Positions 1-8,207 of a stretch of DNA of 43,935 nt are shown here, piece after piece (the stretch's first letter is position 1; every line of letters starts with the position of its first letter). The notes under the pieces are model-generated. The model did not search any database, had not been told where the DNA came from, and saw only the letters and a program-made list of their open reading frames with translations. This DNA is from an uncultured Bacilli bacterium. Lineage in GTDB: Bacteria; Bacillota_I; Bacilli_A; RF39; UBA660. Made by a program: the position numbers and the translations under genes. The stretch lies in assembly GCA_947632595.1 (NCBI GenBank), contig CANRPY010000009.1:1-43935 (forward strand), in the 5' to 3' direction.

Positions 1-224
1 CTAATACTGGTCAACCAATTCAAAATACTGCACCTCAAGCTAACTTTGATCCTAATACAGGTCAACCTATTACAACTCCTGCTTCTGAGCCTGTTACGAA
101 TCCAGTTGTTGCTTCAGAACCTAGTGTTCCACCAACTGAGGCACCTGTAGAGGTTTCTACACCAGAGACTACTCCTGAGACTACTCCAGCTGTAGAAAAT
201 CCTACAAATCCAGTTTCTCAATAA
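1..224 (+). CDS. 3' end of a Pro/Thr-rich protein (partial)
   Basis: The frame is open from the left edge to a TAA at 222-224, so only the last 73 or so residues are present and the start is missing. They are almost entirely Pro, Thr, Gln, Asn, Glu and Val, with an FDPNTGQPI-like unit seen at least twice and later PETTPETTP. Such tails are flexible linkers of extracellular or scaffold proteins. No catalytic domain is visible, so function cannot be assigned. A good intrinsic terminator follows the stop, which supports a real gene end. Confidence 0.7.
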   Translation, partial: NTGQPIQNTAPQANFDPNTGQPITTPASEPVTNPVVASEPSVPPTEAPVEVSTPETTPETTPAVENPTNPVSQ

Positions 225-238
225 GTAGACGAAATATT

Positions 239-279
239 TCCTCTTTAAGTGATACAGTATCCTTAAGGAGGATTTTTTT
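239..279 (+). terminator. Intrinsic terminator carrying the next gene's Shine-Dalgarno
   Basis: An 11-bp stem pairs 239-249 with 262-272 (one G-T pair), with a 12-nt loop, followed by seven T residues at 273-279. The 3' arm contains AAGGAGGA, the ribosome binding site of the gene starting at 280. The same bases therefore end the upstream transcript and initiate the downstream gene. Confidence 0.8.
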
Positions 280-1194
280 ATGGAAAAGAATGGATGTGAA
301 AATTTTCAAAAATTAGAAAGTAGGGTAAGAGATAGTCTTTTGGATACGGACTTAGAGTCTTTGTTTCATACCCTAAAGAATATTCAAGGAGCTACTCTTG
401 TATCTGGGGTAGGAGGATCTAGTGTGGTTTCTGAGATGGCTTCTAAGGTGTTACGAGAGAAGAATCATCTTATTACACAGAATGTAGAACCAAGAGACTT
501 TTGTCATAGAAGTCTTGATGGTTATTCTAACGTTTTATCTTGTAGTTATTCAGGGAAGAATTATGGAGTTGAGTTGTCTTTCTTAAATTCTTTAAAACAT
601 TATTTATTGAGTTCCAAGAAAAGTGAAAGAGAAGATGTTCATCCTTTGACTTATACTTGTCGGGATCCAGAGAAGAGTTTTATTTCTCTTGCGGCTACTT
701 TGATTCCTTGTAGTATCTTAGTTGATTATTATTTAGATGGGAATATGGATCAAGTACTTGGACAAATTGTTCCTAAAACGTTTACTTTTGATGGAAAAAA
801 AGACATTTATGAGATTTTTACGGGAGCAGATACTTCTGTTGCTTCTAAATACTTAGATTCTACGATGGTGGAAGCTGGAATTGGAATTCCTATTCTTCAT
901 GATAAATATGCTTATTGTCATGGAAGAAGTACTACTTGTCTTCACCATGATTCTGTTGCGATTTATTTTGATACGCATACGGAATTAGATCGACTATTCT
1001 TGGAAGAATTACCAAAATATTATTCTGAGGTTGTGAAGATTGATGTACCAGAAGGAGTATTAGGAGACTTTGTTGCGCTTGTTTCTTCTATGTACCTTAC
1101 GAAATATCTTGCGGATTCTAAAAATATGGATTTATCTGGTGTTGATTATCATCCTATTGTGAAAAAACTTTATCATTATCATGGAGGGATTTAA
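280..1194 (+). CDS. SIS-domain (sugar isomerase-like) protein
   Basis: This 304-residue cytosolic protein looks like a double SIS fold, the phosphosugar-binding domain of GlmS-type isomerases and some regulators. The first domain has the GVGGSS turn near residue 43 and a SYSGKNYG segment near residue 89, matching the SIS S-x-SG phosphate loop. The second half has a VEAGIGIP...CHGRS stretch that resembles the usual E...HGP region before the C-terminal helices. The start at 280 has AAGGAGG eight bases upstream, inside the preceding terminator. The substrate is not evident. It lies upstream of a nucleotide-acting fusion protein, which has its own promoter. Confidence 0.6.
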   Translation: MEKNGCENFQKLESRVRDSLLDTDLESLFHTLKNIQGATLVSGVGGSSVVSEMASKVLREKNHLITQNVEPRDFCHRSLDGYSNVLSCSYSGKNYGVELSFLNSLKHYLLSSKKSEREDVHPLTYTCRDPEKSFISLAATLIPCSILVDYYLDGNMDQVLGQIVPKTFTFDGKKDIYEIFTGADTSVASKYLDSTMVEAGIGIPILHDKYAYCHGRSTTCLHHDSVAIYFDTHTELDRLFLEELPKYYSEVVKIDVPEGVLGDFVALVSSMYLTKYLADSKNMDLSGVDYHPIVKKLYHYHGGI

Positions 1195-1218
1195 TTATTA
1201 TCTTCCTCTTTTTCTTTA

Positions 1219-1227
1219 TGGTATAAT
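1219..1227 (+). promoter_or_regulatory. Extended -10 promoter (TGGTATAAT)
   Basis: TATAAT at 1222-1227 is preceded by TGG, a perfect extended -10. There is no good -35. The predicted start near 1234 falls on the GGAGGG ribosome binding site, so the leader would be only about ten bases. Confidence 0.65.
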
Positions 1228-1244
1228 AGTTTTGGAGGGTTTCT

Positions 1245-2012
1245 ATGAAAGTATATCTTGCTCATTCTAAAAATTTTGGTTATCCAGAAGAATTTTATCA
1301 ATTTCTATCGAAAGATGATGAACTTTCTAAGATAGAATTTATTCTTCCTAAAAACATTTCTTCTCGAGAATCTTTTCGAGGACTTGATGTTATGATTGCA
1401 GAAGTCAGCGAACCAGATCTTAGAGTGGGAATGGAGATTGGTTGGGCTTATGATGAAGGAATTCCTATATATGGAGTTTCTAATCATTCTATTTCTTCCC
1501 CTTCTGAACTTTTAGGAGAAGTAAGAACTTATCAAACTTCGGAAGATTTGATATCTACTATCCAGGAACTTTTACTGAAGGCTCGTTCTAAGAAGGCTAG
1601 TAGGCAATATTGTGCTTCTTCTTATGTCATTGATTTTCCCAATAAAAGAACTCTTCTTATGTACAATCAAAAACTTAAGAAGTGGTTGCAACCTGGGGGA
1701 CATATTGAGAAAGGAGAAACTCCTATCGATACGTGTATTCGAGAAGCAAAAGAAGAGACAGGAATTGATATACAGGTCATTGGACCTTCTTTTCAAGAAG
1801 GGATTATAGAACCGATTTCTGTTCGGCAATATGTTAATCGTGTAGGCGATATGATTGATATCCAATATGTATCGAAACCCCTTACATTTCTAATTTCTTC
1901 TTTGGAAGGAAACCAAGTAGAATGGGTAGGAATTGAGGAACTTCCTTTTAAAGATGACGTTGATGAAGAAATTAAAGTCAAAGTAAAAAGTTTATATGAG
2001 AAGTACCGATAA
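1245..2012 (+). CDS. Nucleoside 2-deoxyribosyltransferase-like / Nudix hydrolase fusion
   Basis: This 255-residue protein has two modules. Residues 1-80 begin MKVYLAHSKNF and carry SRESFRGLDVMIAEVSEPDLR then GMEIGWAYDEGIPIYGV, the layout of nucleoside 2-deoxyribosyltransferase-like Rossmann proteins, with Glu64 in the position of the family's catalytic Glu. Residues 125-255 are a Nudix domain: the box G152-x5-E-x7-REAKEETGI is complete, with both metal-binding glutamates. A nucleotide-pool or sanitation role is inferred, with a linked glycosidic-bond and diphosphate-hydrolysis activity. GGAGGG lies six bases before the ATG. The substrate is unknown. Confidence 0.8.
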   Translation: MKVYLAHSKNFGYPEEFYQFLSKDDELSKIEFILPKNISSRESFRGLDVMIAEVSEPDLRVGMEIGWAYDEGIPIYGVSNHSISSPSELLGEVRTYQTSEDLISTIQELLLKARSKKASRQYCASSYVIDFPNKRTLLMYNQKLKKWLQPGGHIEKGETPIDTCIREAKEETGIDIQVIGPSFQEGIIEPISVRQYVNRVGDMIDIQYVSKPLTFLISSLEGNQVEWVGIEELPFKDDVDEEIKVKVKSLYEKYR

Positions 2013-2014
2013 GG

Positions 2015-2023
2015 TGTTATACT
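2015..2023 (+). promoter_or_regulatory. Extended -10 promoter (TGTTATACT)
   Basis: TATACT at 2018-2023 preceded by TGT, right after the stop codon of the Nudix fusion. It would start transcription near 2030, at the AGGAGGG site of the next gene. Confidence 0.5.
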
Positions 2024-2044
2024 TGTATTAGGAGGGTTATGGTT

Positions 2045-2956
2045 ATGGCAAGAACAAAAAAAGAAGAGAATAAAGAGGTTGTAGATTCTAAGGCAATTGA
2101 AGAGAGAGTAACAACTAAGATTTCAAATACCTTAGACAAAAAAATAGAAGAAGTTTTTGAAGAAAAATTTAATCAAAAAATAAGAAAAGAATTTATAGAA
2201 GAGATTGAGAAAGTAGAGAAGAAGACCATTCGAGAGAAAAATCGTAAAATCTTTTTTAAAGATTTCTTATTACTTATCTGTCTTGGTGTGATTATTTTTC
2301 TTCTTTACTTGATGTATCAAAATCATTATTTTGATTCTTATTTTCCTATTAATTGTCCAGAAGAGAGTGTTGTTGAAAAAGAAGAGGGAACATCTTCTAT
2401 CCAACCTAGTTTTGATGAGTTAAAGAAGACCTATGCTTCTTATTTAGATCCTTATACGATTTCTAGTGATTCTTTCTATGTAGAAAATTTATATCAAGGA
2501 CAACTTACAAATGAATTAATGAATTACTATACTTTAAATTCTATGGATTTTTCTAAACTTGAAAAAGAAGATGATTATCAACTCATTTCTCAAAAAGAAT
2601 TTATGAAGGCTTGTTCTTCCTTATTTGTGGATGAATGTTCTATGAAGAGTTTTGATTATAATGGGAATAAAGTTCGCTTTTTCTCTAAATTAGATAGTTT
2701 TGTTACGGATTCTTTTTTGGAAAAAGAAAATTCTCTTGTTCAAAGAGAAATTACAGATATTCAAGTAAAGGGAGATCTTGTTGTGATTTCTACTTTAGAG
2801 GGAGTCTTTAAAGAAGGAAAACTATCTACGATTTATCCTAAGGGATGGACTGGAGAGTATCATGGAGAGAGTTTTCTTACTTTTCGAGATCATTTAAATT
2901 CTCTTGTTTATACTTTTCAAAATAAAAAATTAAAAAGCATTGAGAAAGGATCCTAA
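2045..2956 (+). CDS. Single-pass membrane protein with N-terminal coiled coil, unknown function
   Basis: I do not recognise a family. About 70 N-terminal residues are a Lys/Glu-rich amphipathic helix likely to form a coiled coil. One hydrophobic segment follows at about residues 73-92 (FLLLICLGVIIFLLYLM), then a roughly 200-residue domain presumably outside the cell, with two to three Cys and no known motif. An upstream in-frame ATG exists at 2039, but GGAGG at 2031-2035 is only three bases from it and nine from the ATG at 2045, so the latter is chosen, giving 303 residues. The positive N-terminus suggests an N-in topology. It probably forms a transcript with the following membrane protein. 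Confidence 0.65.
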   Translation: MARTKKEENKEVVDSKAIEERVTTKISNTLDKKIEEVFEEKFNQKIRKEFIEEIEKVEKKTIREKNRKIFFKDFLLLICLGVIIFLLYLMYQNHYFDSYFPINCPEESVVEKEEGTSSIQPSFDELKKTYASYLDPYTISSDSFYVENLYQGQLTNELMNYYTLNSMDFSKLEKEDDYQLISQKEFMKACSSLFVDECSMKSFDYNGNKVRFFSKLDSFVTDSFLEKENSLVQREITDIQVKGDLVVISTLEGVFKEGKLSTIYPKGWTGEYHGESFLTFRDHLNSLVYTFQNKKLKSIEKGS

Positions 2957-2992
2957 AAAAATTCTTTTTCTTTGAATGAAAAGGGTGTATTT

Positions 2993-3655
2993 ATGAAGAT
3001 TTCATTATCGAGTGAACTAGTTTATGTACTTGCGATTCTCCTATTAGGACTTGGAGTTGCTTTTACTTCTATTGCGAATTTTGGAGTATCTATGATTGCT
3101 GCTCCTGCATATCTTTTGAGTCTAAAGACTAATCTTTTATTTGGACAATGTGAAATGATTATACAAGGAATTGTATTCTTAGTGTTTTGTTTTCTTGTAG
3201 GAAGAATTCGCATTTCTTATTTTTGGTCTTTTCTTACTTGTGTTCTCTACGGATTTGCATTGGATTTTTGGAGAATGCTTTTACCAAGTGAAGTTTCTTC
3301 TCTTGCCTTTGAAATTTTGTTTTTCATTGTAGGAGTTCTTCTTACTGCTTTATCCATTGCTCTTTTTTTCCGTACTTATTTATATCCTGCCGTTTTTGAT
3401 TTCTTTGTGAAAGGACTTTGTCATGAGAAACAATTATCATCTACAAAGTTTAAAATTATTTTTGATTTTAGTTGCTTGTTCTTTTCTCTTTTCTTTTCCT
3501 TCTTTCTTTTTCACAAGTTAAAAGGAATTGGAATTGGAACTGTTATTATGACTTTTGTGAATGGTGCTTTGATTGGTTTTTTTGGAAAAATAATTGATCG
3601 TTTCTTTGAAGTGAAGCCTTCTTTAGCCTCTTTTTCTAAATACTTTGATTTATAA
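2993..3655 (+). CDS. YczE/YyaS-like multi-pass membrane protein
   Basis: This 220-residue protein has about five to six hydrophobic helices and the pattern of the YczE/YyaS/YitT-related family (FGVSMIAAPAYLLS near the N-terminus, then a helix with GQCEM and a YGFALDFWRMLL segment). Length matches the family's roughly 210-220 residues. The biochemical role of these proteins is poorly known; YczE in Bacillus has been linked to lipopeptide production. An in-frame TTG at 2972 would add seven residues, but AAAAGGG sits eight bases before the ATG at 2993. rarA follows 15 bases downstream, so the two are probably co-transcribed. Confidence 0.7.
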   Translation: MKISLSSELVYVLAILLLGLGVAFTSIANFGVSMIAAPAYLLSLKTNLLFGQCEMIIQGIVFLVFCFLVGRIRISYFWSFLTCVLYGFALDFWRMLLPSEVSSLAFEILFFIVGVLLTALSIALFFRTYLYPAVFDFFVKGLCHEKQLSSTKFKIIFDFSCLFFSLFFSFFLFHKLKGIGIGTVIMTFVNGALIGFFGKIIDRFFEVKPSLASFSKYFDL

Positions 3656-3670
3656 GATTGGGGGAATCCT

Positions 3671-4975
3671 ATGAACTTGTTTGATATGGAAGATTTGAAA
3701 TTAGAATTTCAACCTTTGGCTGATAAAATGAGGCCAAAGACTTTGGATGATTTTGTTGGTCAAGAAGAGGTAGTAGGGAAGAATTCTCCTATTCGTAGAA
3801 TGATTGATACAGACCAAATTTCTTCTATGATTTTTTGGGGACCTCCTGGTGTTGGAAAAACGACTTTAGCTAAAATTATTGCGGAAGAGACTAAGGCTAG
3901 TTTTCATGAGTTGTCTGCTGTTACGGCAGGAGTGAAAGAGATTAAAGAAATCTTTCAGATTGCCAAGTATAATCAAACCAATGGTGTCCGTACCATTCTT
4001 TTTGTCGATGAAATTCATCGCTTTAATAAAGCTCAACAAGATGCTTTTTTGCCTTATGTTGAGAATGGTACGATTATTTTGATTGGAGCGACAACAGAAA
4101 ATCCTTCATTTGAAGTGAATTCGGCTTTGCTTTCTAGAACGAAAGTCTATGTATTACATGCTTTAACACCTGATAACATTTTTGTTATTTTAAAACGAGC
4201 AATGGAGAAGAGTTATCCTACTATTACGATTGATGAGGAGTGCTTAAAGATTCTTTCTGATACATCGGGAGGAGATGCGAGAAGCGCTTTAAATACATTA
4301 GAAAATTTAATTACGGTTATGAATCAAAAGGGAAAGAAAAAAGGGATTTCTAAAAAAGATTTGGAAAGTGTTTTTTCTGAAAAGACCTTTTTGTATGATA
4401 AAAATGGAGAAGAACATTACAATTTAATTTCTGCTCTTCATAAATCAATGAGAAATAGTGATCCTGACGCGGCCCTTTATTATTTAGCAAGAATGTTAGA
4501 AGCAGGAGAAGATCCGAAATATGTTGCGCGTAGGCTCATTCGTTTTGCATCTGAAGATATTGGGATGGCAAATACAAATGCTCTTGTACAAGCAGTTAGT
4601 GCTTATCAGGCTGTTACTTTTATTGGAATGCCGGAATGTAATGTGAATCTTGCTCAAGCGGTTGTTTACTTAAGTGTTTCTCCAAAATCTAATTCTTTAT
4701 ATGTTGCTTATGAAAAAGTAAAAAAGGATGCGAAAGCTACTTTTCAAGAGAAAGTACCGCTTGCCCTTAGAAATGCGGTTACCAAATTAGATAGTGAATT
4801 AGGATATGGAGAAGGATATTTATATGCCCATGACTTTGATGGTGTTACTTCTATGCAGTGTTTACCTGATTCCTTAAAAAATAAAAAATATTATATTCCT
4901 ACGAATCATGGGAATGAGAAAAATGTTTCTCTTTTATTAAAAGAAATTGAAAAAAAGAAAAAACAAACAAAGTGA
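3671..4975 (+). CDS. rarA: Replication-associated recombination protein RarA (MgsA)
   Basis: RarA is a clamp-loader-related AAA+ ATPase that acts at stalled replication forks and interacts with SSB. The 434-residue length is normal. Visible motifs: Walker A GPPGVGKT at 57-64, Walker B FVDEIHRFNKAQQDAFLP with D112 and E113, the sensor-1 stretch IGATTENPSFEVNSALLSR near 138-155 with the arginine finger, and sensor 2 SGGDARSALNTLE near 200. The C-terminal helical tetramerisation part (SEDIGMAN..., QAVVYLSVSPKSN...) is complete. GGGGGA lies six bases ahead of the ATG. The stop is TGA, evidence that TGA is not reassigned here. Confidence 0.97.
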   Translation: MNLFDMEDLKLEFQPLADKMRPKTLDDFVGQEEVVGKNSPIRRMIDTDQISSMIFWGPPGVGKTTLAKIIAEETKASFHELSAVTAGVKEIKEIFQIAKYNQTNGVRTILFVDEIHRFNKAQQDAFLPYVENGTIILIGATTENPSFEVNSALLSRTKVYVLHALTPDNIFVILKRAMEKSYPTITIDEECLKILSDTSGGDARSALNTLENLITVMNQKGKKKGISKKDLESVFSEKTFLYDKNGEEHYNLISALHKSMRNSDPDAALYYLARMLEAGEDPKYVARRLIRFASEDIGMANTNALVQAVSAYQAVTFIGMPECNVNLAQAVVYLSVSPKSNSLYVAYEKVKKDAKATFQEKVPLALRNAVTKLDSELGYGEGYLYAHDFDGVTSMQCLPDSLKNKKYYIPTNHGNEKNVSLLLKEIEKKKKQTK

Positions 4976-4986
4976 TTTCTTTTTTT
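4950..4986 (+). terminator. Weak A/T-rich hairpin at rarA end
   Basis: AAAAAAAGAAA at 4950-4960 can pair with TTTCTTTTTTT at 4976-4986, with the rarA stop in the loop. Eleven pairs but only one is G-C, so termination would be inefficient and the next gene may be read through. Confidence 0.35.
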
Positions 4987-5008
4987 CTACTCAAAAACAG
5001 GAGGGTTT

Positions 5009-5515
5009 ATGTCGAAGTTTAAAAAATTTATGATTACTTTAGGAGCTGTTGTGATTGCAGGAGTGTTTTATCAAGAAACACAGCCTCATTATGAGAATTG
5101 TTCTTATGAGATTTTGGAGGAAGAAGATGGAGCTTTTGCGAAGTGTTCTTGTGGAACGATTTATATTGGTAGTCGTGATTTTTTAAAGCAAATTCCAAAA
5201 GAAGAAGGAGTCATTTTAGTTGAAGATCAGAGAAGAAGTGAGGACAGAGATCCTAATATGAAGATTTATGATTCTTGCTTTTTTGATAGTGCAGAGGATA
5301 GAAATGAAGTTTTAGAGGTTCTTTTAGAATATGAGAAGAGGGATCCCTCTTCTTGGGATAGATCGTTAGAATCGATGCAGTTGGAGTGGCTTATTCATAA
5401 TTTGTCTTATCAAGTAAGATATGAAGAAAAACGTAGTGCAGATGTTGACCTTAATAATGAAGATGAGAAGTATTATGATTCTTTTCTTTTACAAAAACTT
5501 TTTCGTGTACAATAA
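5009..5515 (+). CDS. Small membrane-anchored or secreted protein, unknown function
   Basis: This 168-residue protein starts with a short basic stretch and a hydrophobic segment (FMITLGAVVIAGVFY, residues 7-21), so it is exported and either anchored or cleaved. The remainder has a CSCGTIYIGS segment with paired Cys and a C-terminal stretch WLIHNLSYQVRYEEKRSADVDLNNEDEKYY rich in aromatic and acidic residues. I recognise no enzyme motif. GGAGG lies six bases before the ATG. It converges with the glycosyltransferase-like gene; the two share a terminator. Confidence 0.6.
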   Translation: MSKFKKFMITLGAVVIAGVFYQETQPHYENCSYEILEEEDGAFAKCSCGTIYIGSRDFLKQIPKEEGVILVEDQRRSEDRDPNMKIYDSCFFDSAEDRNEVLEVLLEYEKRDPSSWDRSLESMQLEWLIHNLSYQVRYEEKRSADVDLNNEDEKYYDSFLLQKLFRVQ

Positions 5516-5550
5516 AAGAACTTTTATTTTTCAAAAAGTTCTTTATATTT
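5515..5550. terminator. Shared terminator between convergent genes
   Basis: Perfect 11-bp stem, AAAGAACTTTT at 5515-5525 with AAAAGTTCTTT at 5534-5544 and an 8-nt loop. T-rich sequence follows on both strands. The last codons of the minus-strand gene lie inside the hairpin. Confidence 0.7.
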
Positions 5551-6948
5551 TTCCCACATAGAAGGATTTAAGTGACTTGTCATTGGTCTTTCTTTTTCTT
5601 TATAGATTCTTTTTACTACTTCTCTTAATTCTTCTTTCTTGTCTTTTTCAAAGATTTCAAAAGGAAGTAGGAAGCCTTGAGAAGAATCTACTTTCATTTC
5701 TTCATAACATTCTAGTGGCGTTAAAATGACTTTGGTGTTTAGGGATAGTGCTTCCATAACGGAATAACTACAAGCTTCGCTATTGCTTAATTGTACAAAG
5801 TAGTCGGCATCTTTTATATAAGGTAGAGGGTTTTGTACGGAACGTCTGTAAATAAGACCGCCATAGACATTTGAGTCATAAGGACAAGAATCAATAAATA
5901 CATTCCAAGTATAGGGAATTTCTTCTTCATCTAAGATGGTTGCGATTTGATGAATTCTCTCTATCTTTTTAATAGGATCATTTCTTAGAGCAGATACTAA
6001 TTTTAAATGAGGTTTTACTTCACTTTCATCAATTTGAATCGGATTGATAATGTAGTCATATTCTTCTGTTGGAAAGTAATCTTTGGCTTTTTCGGCACTG
6101 ATTTTGGATACTCCAATATATTTCGTATAATTATCATATTTATATTTTCTAGAAGATGGATAATCACACATGTTTCCGTGGATAAATAAATAACTGTCTT
6201 CTTTTGTTAGAATGTTTTTTGGGTAATAATATGTTGAGTAAGTCGTGATTAATCGATTGGTAATGTATAGAGTATCTTCTTTTCTTTCTAATACTTCAAA
6301 ATATCTTTCAAAAGCTTTCTTGGTTGGAGGGTAAATTTTATCATAGAGAATGGTAATTGGAAACTCTTCTCCAAAGCATCTACCAATATTATTTAACCAG
6401 GTAATGTATCCATTAAATTGACCATTACAGTAGGTCCCCATATAAATAATATTTTTTCTTCTTACTTCTTCTTTTTCATCGGTATATAAAAAGTTATGAA
6501 TTACTCTTTCTGTTGGGATATGATGATAGATTGGTTTTTCAATATAATTTACATAGGTAAAAGTAGAATCTACTATTTCATCGGTTACTTCTTCTTTTTC
6601 AAGGATTTCCAGTAACTTTTCTTTCTTAAAAATAAATGACCAAATATAGCTTCCTTTATACGGCTTTCTTTGAATTTCAGGTGGCTCTAACTTTTCCGTT
6701 GAGAGCGTCTTTCTGTCTACTTCAATTGTGTAGTTGATTGTACAAACATCAAACTCAGTTTGTACTTTTTCTAATATTTGATCCCAGAAATCTTCTTCTA
6801 TATTTTCTAGGTTTTTTACAAACATTAAATACTTACCGGATGCCTTTTCTATGTCTTCTTTTCTTGTCTCTTCGTTCCAAACGATTTTTTCAATTCCTTC
6901 GGGAATGTTTTTTTCTTCTTTATTTAATAAAAACGCTGTTAGTATCAC
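5524..6948 (-). CDS. GT-B fold glycosyltransferase-like protein
   Basis: This 474-residue protein has no signal peptide or membrane helix, so it is probably cytosolic. The C-terminal half fits a family-4-like GT-B domain: LVSALRNDPIKKIERIHQIA (near 318) resembles the nucleotide-sugar domain opening, and ADYFVQLSNSEACSYSVMEALSL (near 396) contains the E-x7-E motif of retaining GT-B enzymes followed by a VILTPL strand. The N-terminal 150 residues are divergent. The start is GTG at 6948 with AGAGGTGA six bases upstream, a strong site. Donor and acceptor are unknown; a cell-envelope glycan is likely. It is a single-gene transcript. Confidence 0.65.
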   Translation of the reverse strand: MILTAFLLNKEEKNIPEGIEKIVWNEETRKEDIEKASGKYLMFVKNLENIEEDFWDQILEKVQTEFDVCTINYTIEVDRKTLSTEKLEPPEIQRKPYKGSYIWSFIFKKEKLLEILEKEEVTDEIVDSTFTYVNYIEKPIYHHIPTERVIHNFLYTDEKEEVRRKNIIYMGTYCNGQFNGYITWLNNIGRCFGEEFPITILYDKIYPPTKKAFERYFEVLERKEDTLYITNRLITTYSTYYYPKNILTKEDSYLFIHGNMCDYPSSRKYKYDNYTKYIGVSKISAEKAKDYFPTEEYDYIINPIQIDESEVKPHLKLVSALRNDPIKKIERIHQIATILDEEEIPYTWNVFIDSCPYDSNVYGGLIYRRSVQNPLPYIKDADYFVQLSNSEACSYSVMEALSLNTKVILTPLECYEEMKVDSSQGFLLPFEIFEKDKKEELREVVKRIYKEKERPMTSHLNPSMWEKYKELFEK

Positions 6949-6969
6949 GAATCGTCACCTCTATTATTC

Positions 6970-6975
6970 ATTATA
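6970..6975 (-). promoter_or_regulatory. -10 element of the glycosyltransferase-like gene
   Basis: TATAAT on the minus strand, 21 bases upstream of the GTG start. It lies back to back with the plus-strand promoter at 7019-7027. No convincing -35 is visible. Confidence 0.5.
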
Positions 6976-7018
6976 CACGATTTTTCTTTGAAAAAATATT
7001 CTTTTTCCTCATTTCTTT

Positions 7019-7027
7019 TGATATAAT
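7019..7027 (+). promoter_or_regulatory. Extended -10 promoter (TGATATAAT)
   Basis: TATAAT at 7022-7027 with TGA before it; the Shine-Dalgarno AGGAGGG starts at 7040, so the leader is short. Confidence 0.65.
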
Positions 7028-7052
7028 GAAGTTAATGTTAGGAGGGTGCTAT

Positions 7053-7676
7053 ATGAAATTATCCAAAGCCTTAAAAGCCGCTGTGCAAAATCAAGATGCA
7101 ACTTATGTTCTTCAAAAGGGAAATCAGTATTTTTATGATCAAGATTATGAAGAAGCAGTTGAATATTATCATTTAGCGGCAGCAATGGGAGAAGCTAGTT
7201 CTCTTGGGAGACTTGGACATTGTTATTTGTATGGAAAGGGAGTTCCTGAAGAAAGTGATCTTGCCCTTAGTTATTTTCGAATTGGAGTAGAAGAGGGAGA
7301 TATTCAATCTTTGTATGAACTTGGTAGAGCTTATTGTAGTGGTGAAGTCTTCGAAAAAGATTCAGAACTTGGACTTTATTATTACGAGAAAGCAATTCAA
7401 TTGATTGAAGATGAGTATCCTATGAAGGAAGAGATTCAGCATCCTGAATTATACTATTATCATGCTTTAGAAAGATTAAACGGAGAAGGTATTGGACGAC
7501 CATATGGAGATATTTACCATGAGTTGTTACTTGCCAAGGTTGGATTTCAACATTTGGTAGAAAATGGTGTTTATGATTATCAGAAATTATTAGATGAAGT
7601 TCAAGAAAAATTAAATGATTCTCTTTTTGATGATGTTCGTGATCTTGTGACGAATGCCTTTGAGAATGAATTTTAA
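7053..7676 (+). CDS. Sel1-like (TPR-type) repeat protein
   Basis: The protein (207 residues from the ATG at 7053) contains Sel1-like repeats, alpha-helical protein-interaction units. The clearest runs from ASSLGRLGHCYLYGKGVPEESDLALSYF (near residue 50) to a second unit with QSLYELGRAYCSGEV...LGLYYYEKAI; the repeat hallmarks LG..Y..G.GV..D...A..Y...A are present. The reading frame is open further upstream to 6738, but that part overlaps the opposite gene and its composition is an antisense shadow; AGGAGGG eight bases before 7053 and a promoter at 7022 fix the start. No signal peptide. A GtrA-like membrane protein follows after 15 bases. Confidence 0.75.
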   Translation: MKLSKALKAAVQNQDATYVLQKGNQYFYDQDYEEAVEYYHLAAAMGEASSLGRLGHCYLYGKGVPEESDLALSYFRIGVEEGDIQSLYELGRAYCSGEVFEKDSELGLYYYEKAIQLIEDEYPMKEEIQHPELYYYHALERLNGEGIGRPYGDIYHELLLAKVGFQHLVENGVYDYQKLLDEVQEKLNDSLFDDVRDLVTNAFENEF

Positions 7677-7691
7677 AGATAGGGGATTTTT

Positions 7692-8183
7692 ATGAGTAAT
7701 ACTAAGAAAATTAAAGTAAAAAAGAAAAAAGAAAAAGAAGTAGCTGATGAACTTACTTTAATGGTTCGAGAATCTTTAGGAACTATGGGTAGAACCATGA
7801 ATTCTGCTCAAGAAAAGTTATTGGTATCTATCTTAAGAGCTTTTATGATTGGTGGCGTTATGACGATTCTTGATTTGATCTTATACGTTATCTTATATCG
7901 TTTATTGAAACTAAATCCATTGCTTGCGAATGTTATTTCTTTTGTTATTAGTCTTTTGTATGGAGTTTGGGGAACTAAGAATTACGCAGCTTCTTCTGAT
8001 AAAAAGAAAGAATATCAAAGATTTTTTCTTCTTTCCTTTATGGGTCTTATAGTAACAGAAGTCCTTTTATGGATCTTTGTTTCTCATTTTGGATGGAGTC
8101 CTTTCTTATGGAAAGTTCTTGCGATTATTCTGGTTATTGTTTGTAAGAGTCTTTGTAAAAAGTTTTTCTTTTCTAAAAAATAA
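7692..8183 (+). CDS. GtrA-like membrane protein
   Basis: Members of the GtrA family are small four-helix membrane proteins thought to help move polyprenyl-linked sugars across the membrane for cell-surface glycosylation. The 163-residue protein has about 45 charged N-terminal residues, then FMIGGVMTILDLILYVILYRLL near 52 with the G..T..D..LY pattern, LANVISFVISLLYGVWGTKNYA near 80, and two further helices ending in a basic tail. The extended cytoplasmic N-terminus is longer than usual. It follows the Sel1-repeat gene by 15 bases and ends at a strong terminator. Confidence 0.75.
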   Translation: MSNTKKIKVKKKKEKEVADELTLMVRESLGTMGRTMNSAQEKLLVSILRAFMIGGVMTILDLILYVILYRLLKLNPLLANVISFVISLLYGVWGTKNYAASSDKKKEYQRFFLLSFMGLIVTEVLLWIFVSHFGWSPFLWKVLAIILVIVCKSLCKKFFFSKK

Positions 8184-8207
8184 AAATATCCGTTTGGATA
8201 TTTTTTT
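8183..8207. terminator. Bidirectional terminator (gtrA-like / mgtE)
   Basis: Nine-bp stem, AAAATATCC at 8183-8191 and GGATATTTT at 8196-8204, loop GTTT, with a T tract downstream on the plus strand and an A tract upstream that serves the minus strand. Confidence 0.8.

Noticed and set aside
4964-4975. TGA as a tryptophan codon (Mycoplasma-type code)
   Set aside because: rarA ends at the expected length with TGA, and Trp is encoded by TGG throughout the window.
6738-7052. Long N-terminal extension of the Sel1-repeat gene
   Set aside because: It is antisense to the glycosyltransferase-like gene, passes through both promoters and has no ribosome binding site; the ATG at 7053 follows AGGAGGG.
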